Shown here: positions 34,216-44,859 of the stretch, one piece after another
How the letters are laid out: each line of letters begins with the position of its first letter
Numbering within the stretch: position 1 is the first letter of the stretch
Source: Tetraselmis striata
Lineage: Eukaryota; Chlorophyta; Chlorodendrophyceae; Chlorodendrales; Chlorodendraceae
Length of the DNA: 64,000 bases
Direction of reading: 5' to 3'
NCBI GenBank assembly: GCA_006384855.1
Contig: VCJN01003252.1
Location: forward strand, 1-64,000
Position numbers and translations under genes: made by a program
The notes under the pieces: generated by a model
Database searches by the model: none
What the model saw: the letters and a program-made list of their open reading frames with translations, nothing else
What the model was told of the DNA's origin: nothing

Positions 34216-34750
34216 GGGGCGGAGCACAACAAGCTCGCGGCGGACCGGGCGTCTTCCGCCCTAGTGCAAGGTTTTCACCGGTACTACCCTTTTATGGTTG
34301 AGGACCGCGGCCGCCTCGGAAAATCCGCTTTAACGGTGGTCTACATCTTCGCGGTGTTACTTGTTGTGCGAAAGACCAACTAACGCGGTCCTTCCGCCCC
34401 CACTTCATGCTTCCTTCGTGGTGAGTCCGTCCAAGCTCTTCGGAACTACGTTGCCAGCCAACCCGCTGAGTTCCGCCGTCACCTATCGCGGACGCGGCGG
34501 GGGTTGTTGTAGCGAGTCTTTGCTTGCGTGCATGGTACTTTGGGAGGCATTCTCTCTGTCGGAGTGCAGACGGCCAAGTTTGATGCGTGTGCCCGTGCTC
34601 ATTCCGCACCCTCTTTTGGTGATGCTTCCACCGCGCGATTGTTATAGTGGACGTTTCCTATTGCCTTTTCGGGTGGTTTTATAATCGCCTTTTGCAGCTA
34701 GCTCATGTAGCTATATTCCAACAAGGCCAGTATTTGTACCGGTAGCCGTT
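34216..34750. other. flank of LINE-like copy X; no gene
   Basis: No recognisable coding region. The sequence may be more of copy X upstream of the aligned part, but no partner for it exists in this window. Confidence 0.3.
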
Positions 34751-37277
34751 AATTTTCGTATTAATGTCCTTGTACAATACGCAATAATATGTTTTATTTA
34801 TTGTTGACAACGTTGCGTCGCCTACCCATGGCTTTCCGTAACTGGATCGGTGTCAAAACGGCCGTCGTGGAGACGCTGCAAAGCAAGGGTTTCACTGTTA
34901 CTAATCTTGTCCCGGGGGCGAATAAGTTTTTACATCGTCAACAGGCACCGTGGCTTGACTACATCACCGATGCGAGGATCACTTTTGGTATACCAGCCCA
35001 GTACCAGTGCCCGTATATATATTTTCGTCCTGGCCGCTAGGAGTGCCCGCCACCACCAGCGGCCGAGCGGCCCCGGAGGCGCCCCGGGGCCGTGCGTCGC
35101 CATGCCTCAACCGCCGCCCAGACCGCGTAGCTGCCCTCAACCCCCTCCCACGCGACGGCACCGTTATGCCCGGGCTGTGGCGGGTCGCTTGTATCCGGTG
35201 GGGCGCCGCGCGATGTTTGTGCCTTCCGCCAATATGGTGCGGCGGAACACGCCGTTGACCCCGGGTCGCCGCCGCCCCCCAGTACATCCTTCAGTACATC
35301 AGGCAGCCCCGGCGCATCGCGGGCGGGGGGAGCGTCGCCCGTGGCATCGCCTTCCAACGGTAGTGCGCCCGGCGCCACCCAGCCAAGGCCGAGCCCGCCC
35401 GCGCCGCCCTCGCTTGCTGCCCCGCGGGCTCCCACGTACGCCCAGGCGGCGAGCCGGTCGTCGAGTAGTCCCGAGTACGCGACGGGCGTGGTAGGTACGA
35501 CCGGCGCGCGCTGCCTCGCCTGCGTCGTCACCTCGCCGCAGTACTTTCAGCAGTATTTCGGGGCCCGGCGCGTCGCAGCGCGATGACGACGGCGTTCCGA
35601 CCGGCCAGGAAGTCTCCGAGCGGCCCAAGCCGCGGTCGCGCGGTGGAAACCGCCGCCTGGCGCTCACCGGCCTCGATGCTCTCGCCCGCCGCATTCCAAG
35701 CTACACGACAGCGGGCCGGCGCGGCGGGGCGTGGCGCCGGCAGCGGCTCGGGCAGTCGCCGACGCGCTTTCAGTCGATGGCGTCGTCGCGGGCGCCGTCG
35801 TGTGGGCGCCGAGGATCGACGCCACAACCAGGTCGCTCCAACCCGCTCGCGTCAGGCACCACCCGGCCGACGTGGTGGCCTTCGCTGAGGTAGATCGCCG
35901 TTGCGTGGCTAGCCAAGGCGCGCCGCGTGCGGGCCGAGCGGCACCGCCGTCGGGGGGCGCGGCGCGCCGGTGGAGCGGGACAATTGTCAGTGCTGTCGTC
36001 GCCCGCATTGCCGTCCATCGCTGCGTTCCGGGGCGTCGTAGCGCCCCCGGTTGTTGCTCCCGCGCCGCCAAAGGAGGGCGCACCGGCCGGCCGCCCCGGT
36101 AGCCTGGCCTCACGGGCTCGGTATCGTCCCCCCACCCCCCCTCCCTACTCGCCCATCTCCAGCCGGCGACGGGTTGGGGTGGGGTGCGGTGGACCACCTC
36201 TCCGACGTGGACTTGGTGCACATGCCGGCGGAGATGTCCATGGAGACGGCGGTGCCTATCGACTTTCAAGAAGCGTGGGCGGAGGCACAACGCTCCGTGA
36301 ATAAGCGGGTGGTGGCGGCAGTGGAGGCCGATGACCCCGTGGTGTTGGATAGGGCGTTGAAGTGGAAGTACATGCTGCCGCAATTTTTGCTCATGACCCC
36401 GGGTCGAGGCATGTGGCGGCGGCAACAAGCCTTGGCGTGGCGCTTCCGCGCTCTCGCCGAGCGGCGCATGACCGAACTCATGCGCTCATGGGACGACGCG
36501 CGCTCCGAGGCGCTCTACGCCGGACATGCCCGCCAGCGTCGAACGGACGTTGACCTCTTTGCGGCGCTACTCGTGGGCACCGCGGACACCGTCGTGGCGT
36601 TGGTGGAGGACGGAGAGCTCTCCCGAGCGGCGGGCCGACTATCTTCTAAGGGTATGGGCGACCTATCCGATCCTCAGCCTTGCACTGTCTCCTGCTTTCC
36701 TCGCCCAGCTGCACGACAAGCACTAGTCCCGGTGAACGCCGCGACATGTACGGCGACGCGCTCATGAACCTCCCGGCACCGGGAGACGCCCAATGGCGTG
36801 TACAAAACGACGCTATCGCAGATGCCGTCCGCGATCACTATGTTCACGACATGGGTATCGCCGTACGCCGGGAGGTGGATGACTTATTTTAGCATGCAGT
36901 GATTCTCGGCGACACCGTACCCATGGACGAACTCAAGGACCTAGCGCCGGACGCAGAGCGCTTACTCCCGGCGTTCAACGTCGTGACCGGGAGCTATTAT
37001 CCCCGGAGCTTGAAGTTCACGTTGCCGGAGTTCAAGACGACTATGCGGTACGGGTTCAAGTACACTACGGTGCCCCGGGCCACTAACGGATGTGGATCGG
37101 TTTGAGCGCTCCTTGTTTGACGACATAAAACGGGGGTTGGCAGTGCAAGATGCGGCGTGGCACAACACGGAGCCCGGATAGAAGGGCCCTCTTCGAGACA
37201 TCATGGATATGTCGGAGTACATTGGCATGGTTTTCGGCACAATGGGTGAGCCGAGCAAGGGGGTGCGCCACAATGTG
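34750..37277 (+). mobile_element. LINE-like retroelement, copy Y, 5' part (internally deleted)
   Basis: A plus-strand frame begins near 34834 (MAFRNWIGVKTAVV) and is followed by a very GC-rich, proline/serine-rich segment with a CPGCG word. An RT-upstream module lies at 36230-36720 (QALAWRFRALAERRMTEL, ALVEDGELSRAAGRLSSKG, DPQ...AQLHDKH), of the kind found before the reverse transcriptase in algal retroelements. Directly after this, near 36740, the sequence jumps to the C-terminal part (REVDDLF, DTVPMDELKDLAPDAE) that copy X has far downstream, so the reverse transcriptase region is missing. The element then matches copy X until 37277, where the Ty3 element interrupts it; it resumes at 43972. 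Confidence 0.55.
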
Positions 37278-37689
37278 TGTTATACTCCATTTCCCTATAG
37301 CCATAATGTTCTGCTATACTAGCAGGTATAACCCCCGCAAAGGTAGTACGACTACGCATCCGCGGAGTCGCTGTACATATTAGTATTGCGGGCGTAAATA
37401 TTAGTAGTATAAGGCCGAAGACTGTTCTGGAATTCTCTAGAGTTCTCTGACTCAAGCCTTACGTGGCTAACACAGCACGGGTATCCCATGACACCCGGCT
37501 AACATAGCACAGGTATGACTATGACCTCGGCGGGTATAAATACCGCCTCGGACAAGTCTACTAGGCAGAATTCAGAGACAGAACTATAACCCAGGAACCC
37601 CTGTAACCAGAAGAGATTGGCCATACTTTCTAAATCCTTCCGCTGCATCCTAAAGGGCCTAAAGAACAGGCTTAAGCTAGAGCCTAACA
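37278..37689 (+). repeat. 5' LTR
   Basis: 412 bp, TG...CA ends, with a TATA-like word GGTATAAATACC near 37533 that probably drives the element's transcript. It is near-identical to the 3' LTR. Confidence 0.95.
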
Positions 37690-37728
37690 CTTGGTTTCGG
37701 AGCTTAGACAGCGGTAAGCGACGTAAAG

Positions 37729-38889
37729 ATGGCTACACCAGGAGAGACACCACCTGAGGATAGCGGAAGCTTTCCGGTAGCGGCCACTGCCGGCGAAGCA
37801 CAGCCGATTCCGCTTGAAGGAGGTCAAGAGGGCACGCAACCGACCCTCGTAACCATGATGAGCATGCTTCAACGACTAGCCGACCGAGTCGAGACTATGT
37901 CGACGGAGCAAGCGAGGATGCAAGATGTAGCGCAAGCTACAACGGCGGCAACGGCGGAGATTCGCCGCTTGGACGAGTACGTGCGACAAGGCTTCAGTCA
38001 TTTCGACGACCGAGTGAACCGGAGCCGAGTTGTAGAGCAGCAGATGCGAGACCAGCTTCGTTCTGCCCGGACCAGTGACATGCCTGGGCTCATGCCGAGC
38101 GATGTGAAACCAGCGAAGATCGAGAAGCTATCGACTACGAATATCGACGAGCTACGGAACTGGTTTCGTCATGCACGGGGTTACCTGAAATATCACAATG
38201 TAAACCCGGAGGAACCTCGTAGCGTGTACTGGGCATCTGGCTATTTTCACGGACCCGTATCCAAGTGGTGGTACGCGCAAGTGGCGAGTACGCACGACGA
38301 AATTGGCGGCGGTTTTACCGGTATTACGCACATGGAGGCGGCACTAATCACTGAATTCTGTGGACGTACACCGGCGAAGCAAGCTCGTATCAATCTGGAT
38401 CGCGCGACACAGCGGACTACAGTACAGAAGTACGCGAATTATTTCCGCGAGCAACTACTGGAGTTACCCCATCGTCACGAGGAAGATAATGTACATGACT
38501 TCCAGCGCGGACTGAAACCTCATATTCGAAAGGAAGTTGCCCTGAAAAACCCTAAGACCCTGGCAGAAGCTGTACAGGCAGCCCTGGCTGTTGAAGCTGC
38601 GGAGCGGGAGACAGATGTGCACCGCGAGATCCGTCGCGAGCGCCTAAACATCATGGACGACGATGGCGACGACGACGAGCAGTACTACAGCAGTGCTGAG
38701 GGTGAGACTACAGAACAAGAAGACGACCTGTTGATGGCGCGGCGATTGACCGAGGAGGAGTTTGAGAGATTCAAGAAGGAAGGTCGCTGCTTTATCTGCA
38801 GGGCGAAAGGTCATGTTGCGTCCGCGTGCCCGAGCAAGAAGAAGAAGATTTCTGAATATCGACCCAGAAAGACCCGGCCGGGAAACTAA
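37729..38889 (+). CDS. gag of the Ty3 element
   Basis: An open frame of 386 codons. It has an N-terminal acidic and helical part, a capsid-like middle (retrotrans-gag type, around NWFRHARGYLKYHN and FYWASGYFHGP-like sequence), and a CCHC zinc knuckle near the end (CFICRAKGHVASAC). By family it forms the particle shell that packages the element RNA. Confidence 0.9.
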   Translation: MATPGETPPEDSGSFPVAATAGEAQPIPLEGGQEGTQPTLVTMMSMLQRLADRVETMSTEQARMQDVAQATTAATAEIRRLDEYVRQGFSHFDDRVNRSRVVEQQMRDQLRSARTSDMPGLMPSDVKPAKIEKLSTTNIDELRNWFRHARGYLKYHNVNPEEPRSVYWASGYFHGPVSKWWYAQVASTHDEIGGGFTGITHMEAALITEFCGRTPAKQARINLDRATQRTTVQKYANYFREQLLELPHRHEEDNVHDFQRGLKPHIRKEVALKNPKTLAEAVQAALAVEAAERETDVHREIRRERLNIMDDDGDDDEQYYSSAEGETTEQEDDLLMARRLTEEEFERFKKEGRCFICRAKGHVASACPSKKKKISEYRPRKTRPGN

Positions 38890-39029
38890 GACGTGAGTCG
38901 GCCGCGCGCGGCGCGCGACAGGGTGAAGGACTGTCCCCTAAAACGGCTCGCGAGACTACAGAAGTACAGCCCTCGTATCCTCAAACGACACTGAGGCCTG
39001 ATTTCCTCCACAAGGATTTCAGCGACTGG

Positions 39030-42000
39030 ATGGTACATCGCGAATTATTTCACGAGTACACGAAGAAATACGGACCCTGCGACCTGGACGGAGCTTGCGA
39101 TAATGACGGCCTGAATTCTCAAGTTTCTGGTAGTTTTTGCTGTCCGACGCGCCCATTTCAGGAACAGGATCTCGGAGAATATCGGCGTATTTGGCTAAAT
39201 GCCCCGTATGACCGAATTGAAGAATTTTTGGGCCACTACCTTCGACAGAAGTTATTGCATCCGCATCTACGAGCAATTATCGTGGTCCCAAAATGGTCGC
39301 GTAAGCCGTGGTTTCGACTACTGAGAAATTTTCGTCTGGTGGATGAGTTGCCAGCGGAGACTTCTGTGTTTACGTGTCCAACGAACGATGGCATAGAAGG
39401 TGCGAGACAAGATGTTGGCCCCACTCGATGGGCGACACAGATCTACGCTGACGATGGCGCCGGCGTACGGTTTCTACCGCAGCACCTGAGAACCCCACCG
39501 AAGCCTGAGTGGACGCACTCGAAGGTTCTAGTAACCGATGGAAGACGAGTGCTTCTGACTGTAGAAGACAGCGGACTGATTTGGTTTCCAGAAGGCAAGC
39601 GCAGCGACACGGACGCGACGCCGGAGACAACAGCAGTACGACGATTACTCGAGCAAACTGGGTACCGGGTACAGGAGAGCAATCTACGGTACCTCGGCAC
39701 TCAGCGGGCGGGAGACAACCGGTGTCCTGTATACCTGTATCGCGCTCGTCGTAATACTGTACCTACGAAGACCCCTTTGAACCGTGCACTATGGACAACC
39801 TGGAAGAAATTATTGGAGGCACGAAGTACGGGTTATCTGGAGACGGAGACAGTACGCTACCCACTACGGTATGAAAGCTTCGGCGAACAAATTGATGAAT
39901 ATGTCAACCGTAACGTCCGACTACCTGGCGAGGACTCCACATCGCGTTTGTGCAACGTATCTTCACCGAGTGGTACCCGACTGCTAACTATTACTGGCGA
40001 ATTGCGAGGACGACACTGTAAAATACTGGTGGACTCTGGTGCAACCGAAAATTTTGCGAGTACCGAATGGGTGCAATTGCATCAGTGCCCTACAGTATCC
40101 GGAGGAAAACACCGTATAAAACTGGCGAACGGCAGTATGAGTACCAGTACCAAACGGCTGAGGAGCGAAGTACTTACCGTAGGAGCTTTCGACTATAAAT
40201 TGGACGCTATAGTTACAGACCTGGAGAAATTCGACATTATTCTCGGACAACCTTGGCTGGAAACAGTTAATCCTGACATCGACTGGACTGCTAAAATTAT
40301 TAAACACCGGAAGACTGGACAACACATTGCTACAGCGGAACAGTATACAGTACCTACGACGGTTTACCACCTGGACGCGGCTAAGATGGCGAAGGAACTG
40401 AGGAAGAGTCGCGGCGAGGAACTGTTTGCTGTTGCGGTACGCGAGGTGTTCGATGCGGTAGCTGAGCTGCGCACGGACCAGTCGACCGAGTGGACCGAGG
40501 AGCTCAAGGAGTCCCTTATGGAGTTCGCAGACATCATCGCGGAGCCTACTGACCTGCCACCGGAGCGTGAGTTCGACTTTGAGATCAACCTGGAGAGTGA
40601 TGAACCCCCCAAGGAACGAACGTACCGTATGTCACCAGCGGAGTTGCAAGAGGTACGGTCACAACTGGAGGAATTGTTGGCAAAAGGGTGGATTCGTCCG
40701 TCCAAGTCAAACTACGGCGCCCCAATTTTATTTGTGCGTAAGAAAGACGGCACTCTGCGTATGTGTGTGGACTACCGTAAATTGAATGACCTTACGAAGA
40801 AAGACCGGACCCCGCTTCCTCGTATCGACGAATTATTGGACTCATTGCATGGTGCGAATATTTTCAGTACTCTGGACCTGTACAAAGGCTACCATCAAGT
40901 ACGAATTAAACCGGAAGACATCCACAAAACAGCGTTCCGGACACACTATGGACTCTACGAGTACTGTGTGTTACCTTTCGGCTTGACAAACGCCCCAGCT
41001 GGATTCCAGACTATGATGAACCGTGTTTTGAGCCCATATCTCGGCAAATTCTGCGTGGTATACCTGGACGACGTGCTGATCTACAGCAAGACAGCTGAAG
41101 AGCATCTCGAGCACATCAGATTGGTGCTACGGGAGTTGCAACGACACCACTTGCATATCAAGCTGTCGAAGTGTTCGTTCGGCGGTACTAGCGTGGAGTT
41201 TTGGGCCATATCGTCGAAGCAGGACAGATCAAGATGGACCCCCGGAAGGTGGAAGCAGTTCAACAGTGGCCCGTGCCGAAGACAGTAAAGGACGTACGAG
41301 GTTTTCTCGGCCTTGCTGGCTATTACCGCAAGTTCATCCATAACTTCGCGGCTATTGCGGCGCCACTACATGACCTGACGAAGAATCAACCGGAGTTTGT
41401 GTGGACGCCTCGTGCTGATGCAGCGTTTCGTGCATTAAAGGACGCAATGGTACGAGCACCTGTACTGAGTATACCGGACACATCTGCGGACGCCCGTTAC
41501 ACATTGTACACAGATGCTTCTGGATTTGCAGTGGGAGCTGTGCTGCTGCAAGATCAAGGCTCAGGACTTCGACCTGTCGCGTACCATGCACGCAAGATGA
41601 ACAAACACGAAGTTCACTACCCGGTACATGAGCAAGAGTTGTTAGCGGTTCGTGATGCACTCATCAAGTTCCGATGCTACCTTGATGGAGCGGCGGGCTT
41701 TACGGTCATCACCGACCATGACACGCTACGGCACTTCTTTCGCCAACGCGATTTGTCGACGCGGCAAGTACGATGGCTGCAAGTGTTTGCGCCTTACCAA
41801 CGACATATGGACATCGTCTACAAGCGAGGAGCTGCCAATCATGCGGACGCCCTCTCTCGGCGACCCGACTTGAAGGATGCGCTACAGAAGCTAGATCTGC
41901 TGAACAACTGGTCAGAAGACGAGGCTGACTGCGAAATAAATTCAGTTTTATTTGCTATGGAGTCGCGACTACAGGCGGACAACAAATTTTACGACGAAAT

Positions 42001-43474
42001 CAAGACCGCATATGACTCCGACGAGTACCTGAAATCGCGGAAAGCTTTACCATCCTGGCTAGTACGTCACAGTAATGGTCTACTGTACGCCTACGGCTCA
42101 CGACTTTACGTACCAAATGTGGCGGACCTGCGACAACGAGCACTGTATGAACTACATGACGCGCCTACTGCTGGACACCCAGGAGGACGACGACTACTGG
42201 CGCGTACTGTGGAACTGTACTGGTGGCCCCGTATGAAACAGACTGTCACTAACTACGTGCGACGCTGCCCTACCTGTCAACGTACTAAGGCGGCCCGGCA
42301 TAAGCCATACGGCTTACTTCAGCCCCATGACGTACCGTCACGACCATTTGAGGTAATATCCCTGGATTTAATCACAGATCTTCCGGAGTGCCAGGGGTAT
42401 GACTCAGTAGTGGTTTTCGTATGTCTACTGTCAAAGCGAGTAATTGTTGAGCCAACTACGAAGACAGTTACTGCTGAAGGCTTGGCGGAGATTATGCATC
42501 GCTCAGTTTTTCGTCATTTCGGCCTACCGGCTAAACTCATCTCTGACCGAGACCCCAGATTTATGTCGGAACTCTGGCAAAATATGTTCAAGACCATGGG
42601 TACTAAGCTGAACATCTCTACAGCTTTTCATCCAGCAACCGATGGCCAGACGGAACGCACTAACCAAACTTGGGAGCAAGTGCTACGCTGCTACGTGCAC
42701 CCCCTGCACGATGATTGGGTCAACCACCTCACCAACGTGGAGTTTGCGATCAACGCTGCTCAGTCGACTTCGACTACTATGTCCCCTTTCAAGGCGACTT
42801 TGGGATTCGAGCCGACTACACCTGCTACTACTCAACTCGCAACCGAGCCAACTCGAGCTCTTCCGGAACACGTCAAGTATGTACAGGAGCTTCATCGCTT
42901 CGCGCATGATTGCGTACTGGAGGCTCAAACTCGTATGCAGACTGCAGCTAATCGTAAACGACTACCCGTACCATTCAAGACCGGCGACAGAGTTAAGCTG
43001 AAGGCGTCTCATCTGAAGTTTATTCAGCAACCCTGTGCTAAGCTACGCGATCGCTACGTGGGCCCCTTCGTCATTACAGAGCAGATCTCGCCAGTTGCTT
43101 TCCGATTGCAACTACCTGCGGGCGTACGAGTCCACGACGTGGTGCACGCGAGTATGCTGGAAAAGTGGTATGACGACCCTGACCAACCGGCGAAGTCTGA
43201 ACGAGTACCGATTGTCCACGACGCAAACCGATTCCATGTTCAGGACATACTCGATGTTGCCTTCAACAACAATGGCACTGGACTACTGTTTCGAGTACGA
43301 TGGGCGTTCCCGTACAACGTACCAAGCGAAGACACCTGGGAGCCCCTACGCGGAGTCAAGCACTTGGACATTTTCCGGTCGTTCTTACTGTCTAAACCAT
43401 ACCGACAGTTTACTAAGAGCCCAGACTTCATTCGGTTCCGGAATCGCTACCCAAGCCGAGTACCTTCCGCCTGA
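39030..43474 (+). CDS. pol of the Ty3 element (MTase-like, Nudix-like, PR, RT, RH, IN, chromodomain)
   Basis: First comes a domain with CDLDGACDNDG and, about 50 residues on, WLNAPY and IIVVPKWSRKPWF, the pattern of the adenine methyltransferase-like domain known from DIRS-type and other retroelements. Next is a Nudix-like segment at about 39520-39750 (KVLVTDGRRVLLTVED, then WFPEGK and RRLLEQTGY). Then come the aspartic protease (LVDSGATENF), reverse transcriptase (YRMSPAELQEV to YLDDVLIYS), RNase H (LYTDASGFAVGA), integrase (HHCC finger with CPTCQRTKA, catalytic core beginning ISLDLITDLPE) and a chromodomain (FRVRWAFPYNVPSEDTWEP). The frame probably starts upstream of the first ATG. The pol region shows about one break. 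The chromodomain suggests insertion guided by modified histones. Confidence 0.9.
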
Positions 43475-43554
43475 ACTTCAAAATCAAGACTGTAGTTTCC
43501 TGTAGTTCTGTGACACCTGCACAGCGAGGACGCTTGTGCTTAAGGGGGAGAGAG

Positions 43555-43966
43555 TGTTATACTCCATTTCCCTATAGCCATAATGTTCTGCTATACTAGC
43601 AGGTATAACCCCCGCAAAGGTAGTACGACTACGCATCCGCGGAGTCGCTGTACATATTAGTATTGCGGGCGTAAATATTAGTAGTATAAGGCCGAAGACT
43701 GTTCTGGAATTCTCTAGAGTTCTCTGACTCAAGCCTTACGTGGCTAACACAGCACGGGTATCCCATGACACCCGGCTAACATAGCACAGGTATGACTATG
43801 ACCTCGGCGGGTATAAATACCGCCTCGGACAAGTCTACTAGGCAGAATTCAGAGACAGAACTATAACCCAGGAACCCCTGTAACCAGAAGAGATTGGCCA
43901 TACTTTCTAAATCCTTCCGTTGCATCCTAAAGGGCCTAAAGAACAGGCTTAAGCTAGAGCCTAACA
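43555..43966 (+). repeat. 3' LTR
   Basis: 412 bp, near-identical to the 5' LTR (one difference seen). A purine-rich tract lies directly upstream, and ATGTG follows as the target-site duplication. Confidence 0.95.
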
Positions 43967-43971
43967 ATGTG

Positions 43972-44365
43972 CGCAGTGTCGCATGCTTGGCTGCAGATCG
44001 GGGTGCCCTCTCATCGTAGGGCACTCGGTGCACCACCCGGGCTCAAGAGGAGGCCTTACGAGATGTCCTCGGGGTCCTGAGCTTGGTGGCGGCTCGAGAG
44101 CGTGGTCACTGCCTCATCAGACGGCGCAATTTTGTCCGCCATCCCGTTGCCGAAGCTGCACAACACGTCCGGGGATCACCCTCGCACACAAGTGCACGTG
44201 TGGGCCGGACTCATGCGCGCATCACTCATCCATCCCGCCTCGTGCGGGATGCGGGCCGCCTCTGCTAGGCGGATTGCTGTGTTGATCTTTTAGTACTTTT
44301 TTTAAGCAGTAGATGGGTTTGTTTTTATCCTGCTTGTGATTCACACAGCCAGTACCCGTACCACC
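43972..44365 (+). mobile_element. LINE-like retroelement, copy Y, 3' part
   Basis: This continues the sequence broken at 37277. It matches copy X (32440-32040, minus) through CGGGGTGCCCTCTCATCGT, the GCCTCATCAGACGGCGCA block and the two hairpins CATCCCGCCTCGTGCGGGATG and GCCGCCTCTGCTAGGCGG, then ends with a TTCACACAGCCAGTACC tail. The element's end is thus near 44365. Confidence 0.65.
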
Positions 44366-44859
44366 GCTATAGCGAATAATAATACGCGCGAAACGCGCGC
44401 GCGTCCTGGGCGCGCGGTTATTATTGGCGCTCGTCGTCGTCGGTTACTACGACCGCTACGGGGTGTAAGGATTAATCCTTACCCGCCGTGCTGCGACGAG
44501 CAGCATGCGGGTTTAACCAAACCCGTGACAGCATGCGGGTTTGCAGGGCGGGCGCCTGGCGCGGTGGTGGCGGTGGCGCATAGCGACTACTCCCCGCCCG
44601 CTTGAGTGGCAAAGGCGGGCGTAATCGCTGCAGTGGCTGGCCCCGCCGAAAACTCGCAAGGAAGACCGTCTGTGAGGCGTGGGCCCTCGCCTCACAATGC
44701 TCGCGGTGGATAACCTGCCGGAGCTGCCGGGCGGGGGCTTGGGTGTATCGGGGCTGCAGCTGAGGTGAGCCGACACGCATCCCCGCATGCGCGCCCGTCC
44801 GACCCACCTGCGCCCCGAAAAACCCCAGCCAGCAGCCAAAAAAACAGGCCTTCAACGGC
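44366..44859. other. GC-rich flank without assigned gene
   Basis: An inverted pair AATAATAATACGCGCG / CGCGCGGTTATTATT forms a hairpin at 44376-44427. The rest is GC-rich, with a possible upstream extension of the gene that starts at 44860, because its frame stays open back to about 44795. Confidence 0.35.

Larger units (their letters stand above)
37278..43966 (+). mobile_element. Ty3/gypsy chromovirus LTR retrotransposon with extra methyltransferase-like and Nudix-like domains
   Basis: The element is 6689 bp, bounded by 412-bp LTRs (TGTTAT...CTAACA) and a 5-bp target-site duplication ATGTG (37273-37277 and 43967-43971). A primer-binding site follows the 5' LTR at 37692-37703 (TGGTTTCGGAGC), and a purine tract precedes the 3' LTR (43541-43554). 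Parts in order are gag with a CCHC knuckle; then pol with a methyltransferase-like domain, a Nudix-like domain, protease, reverse transcriptase (YLDD), RNase H, integrase with zinc finger, and a C-terminal chromodomain. The two LTRs differ at one position by eye, so insertion is very recent. It looks nearly whole, with about one break in pol. It sits inside LINE-like copy Y. Confidence 0.95.

Noticed and set aside
35664-36428. Minus-strand open frame of 254 codons inside LINE-like copy Y
   Set aside because: The plus strand carries the recognisable module here; the minus frame follows from GC content.
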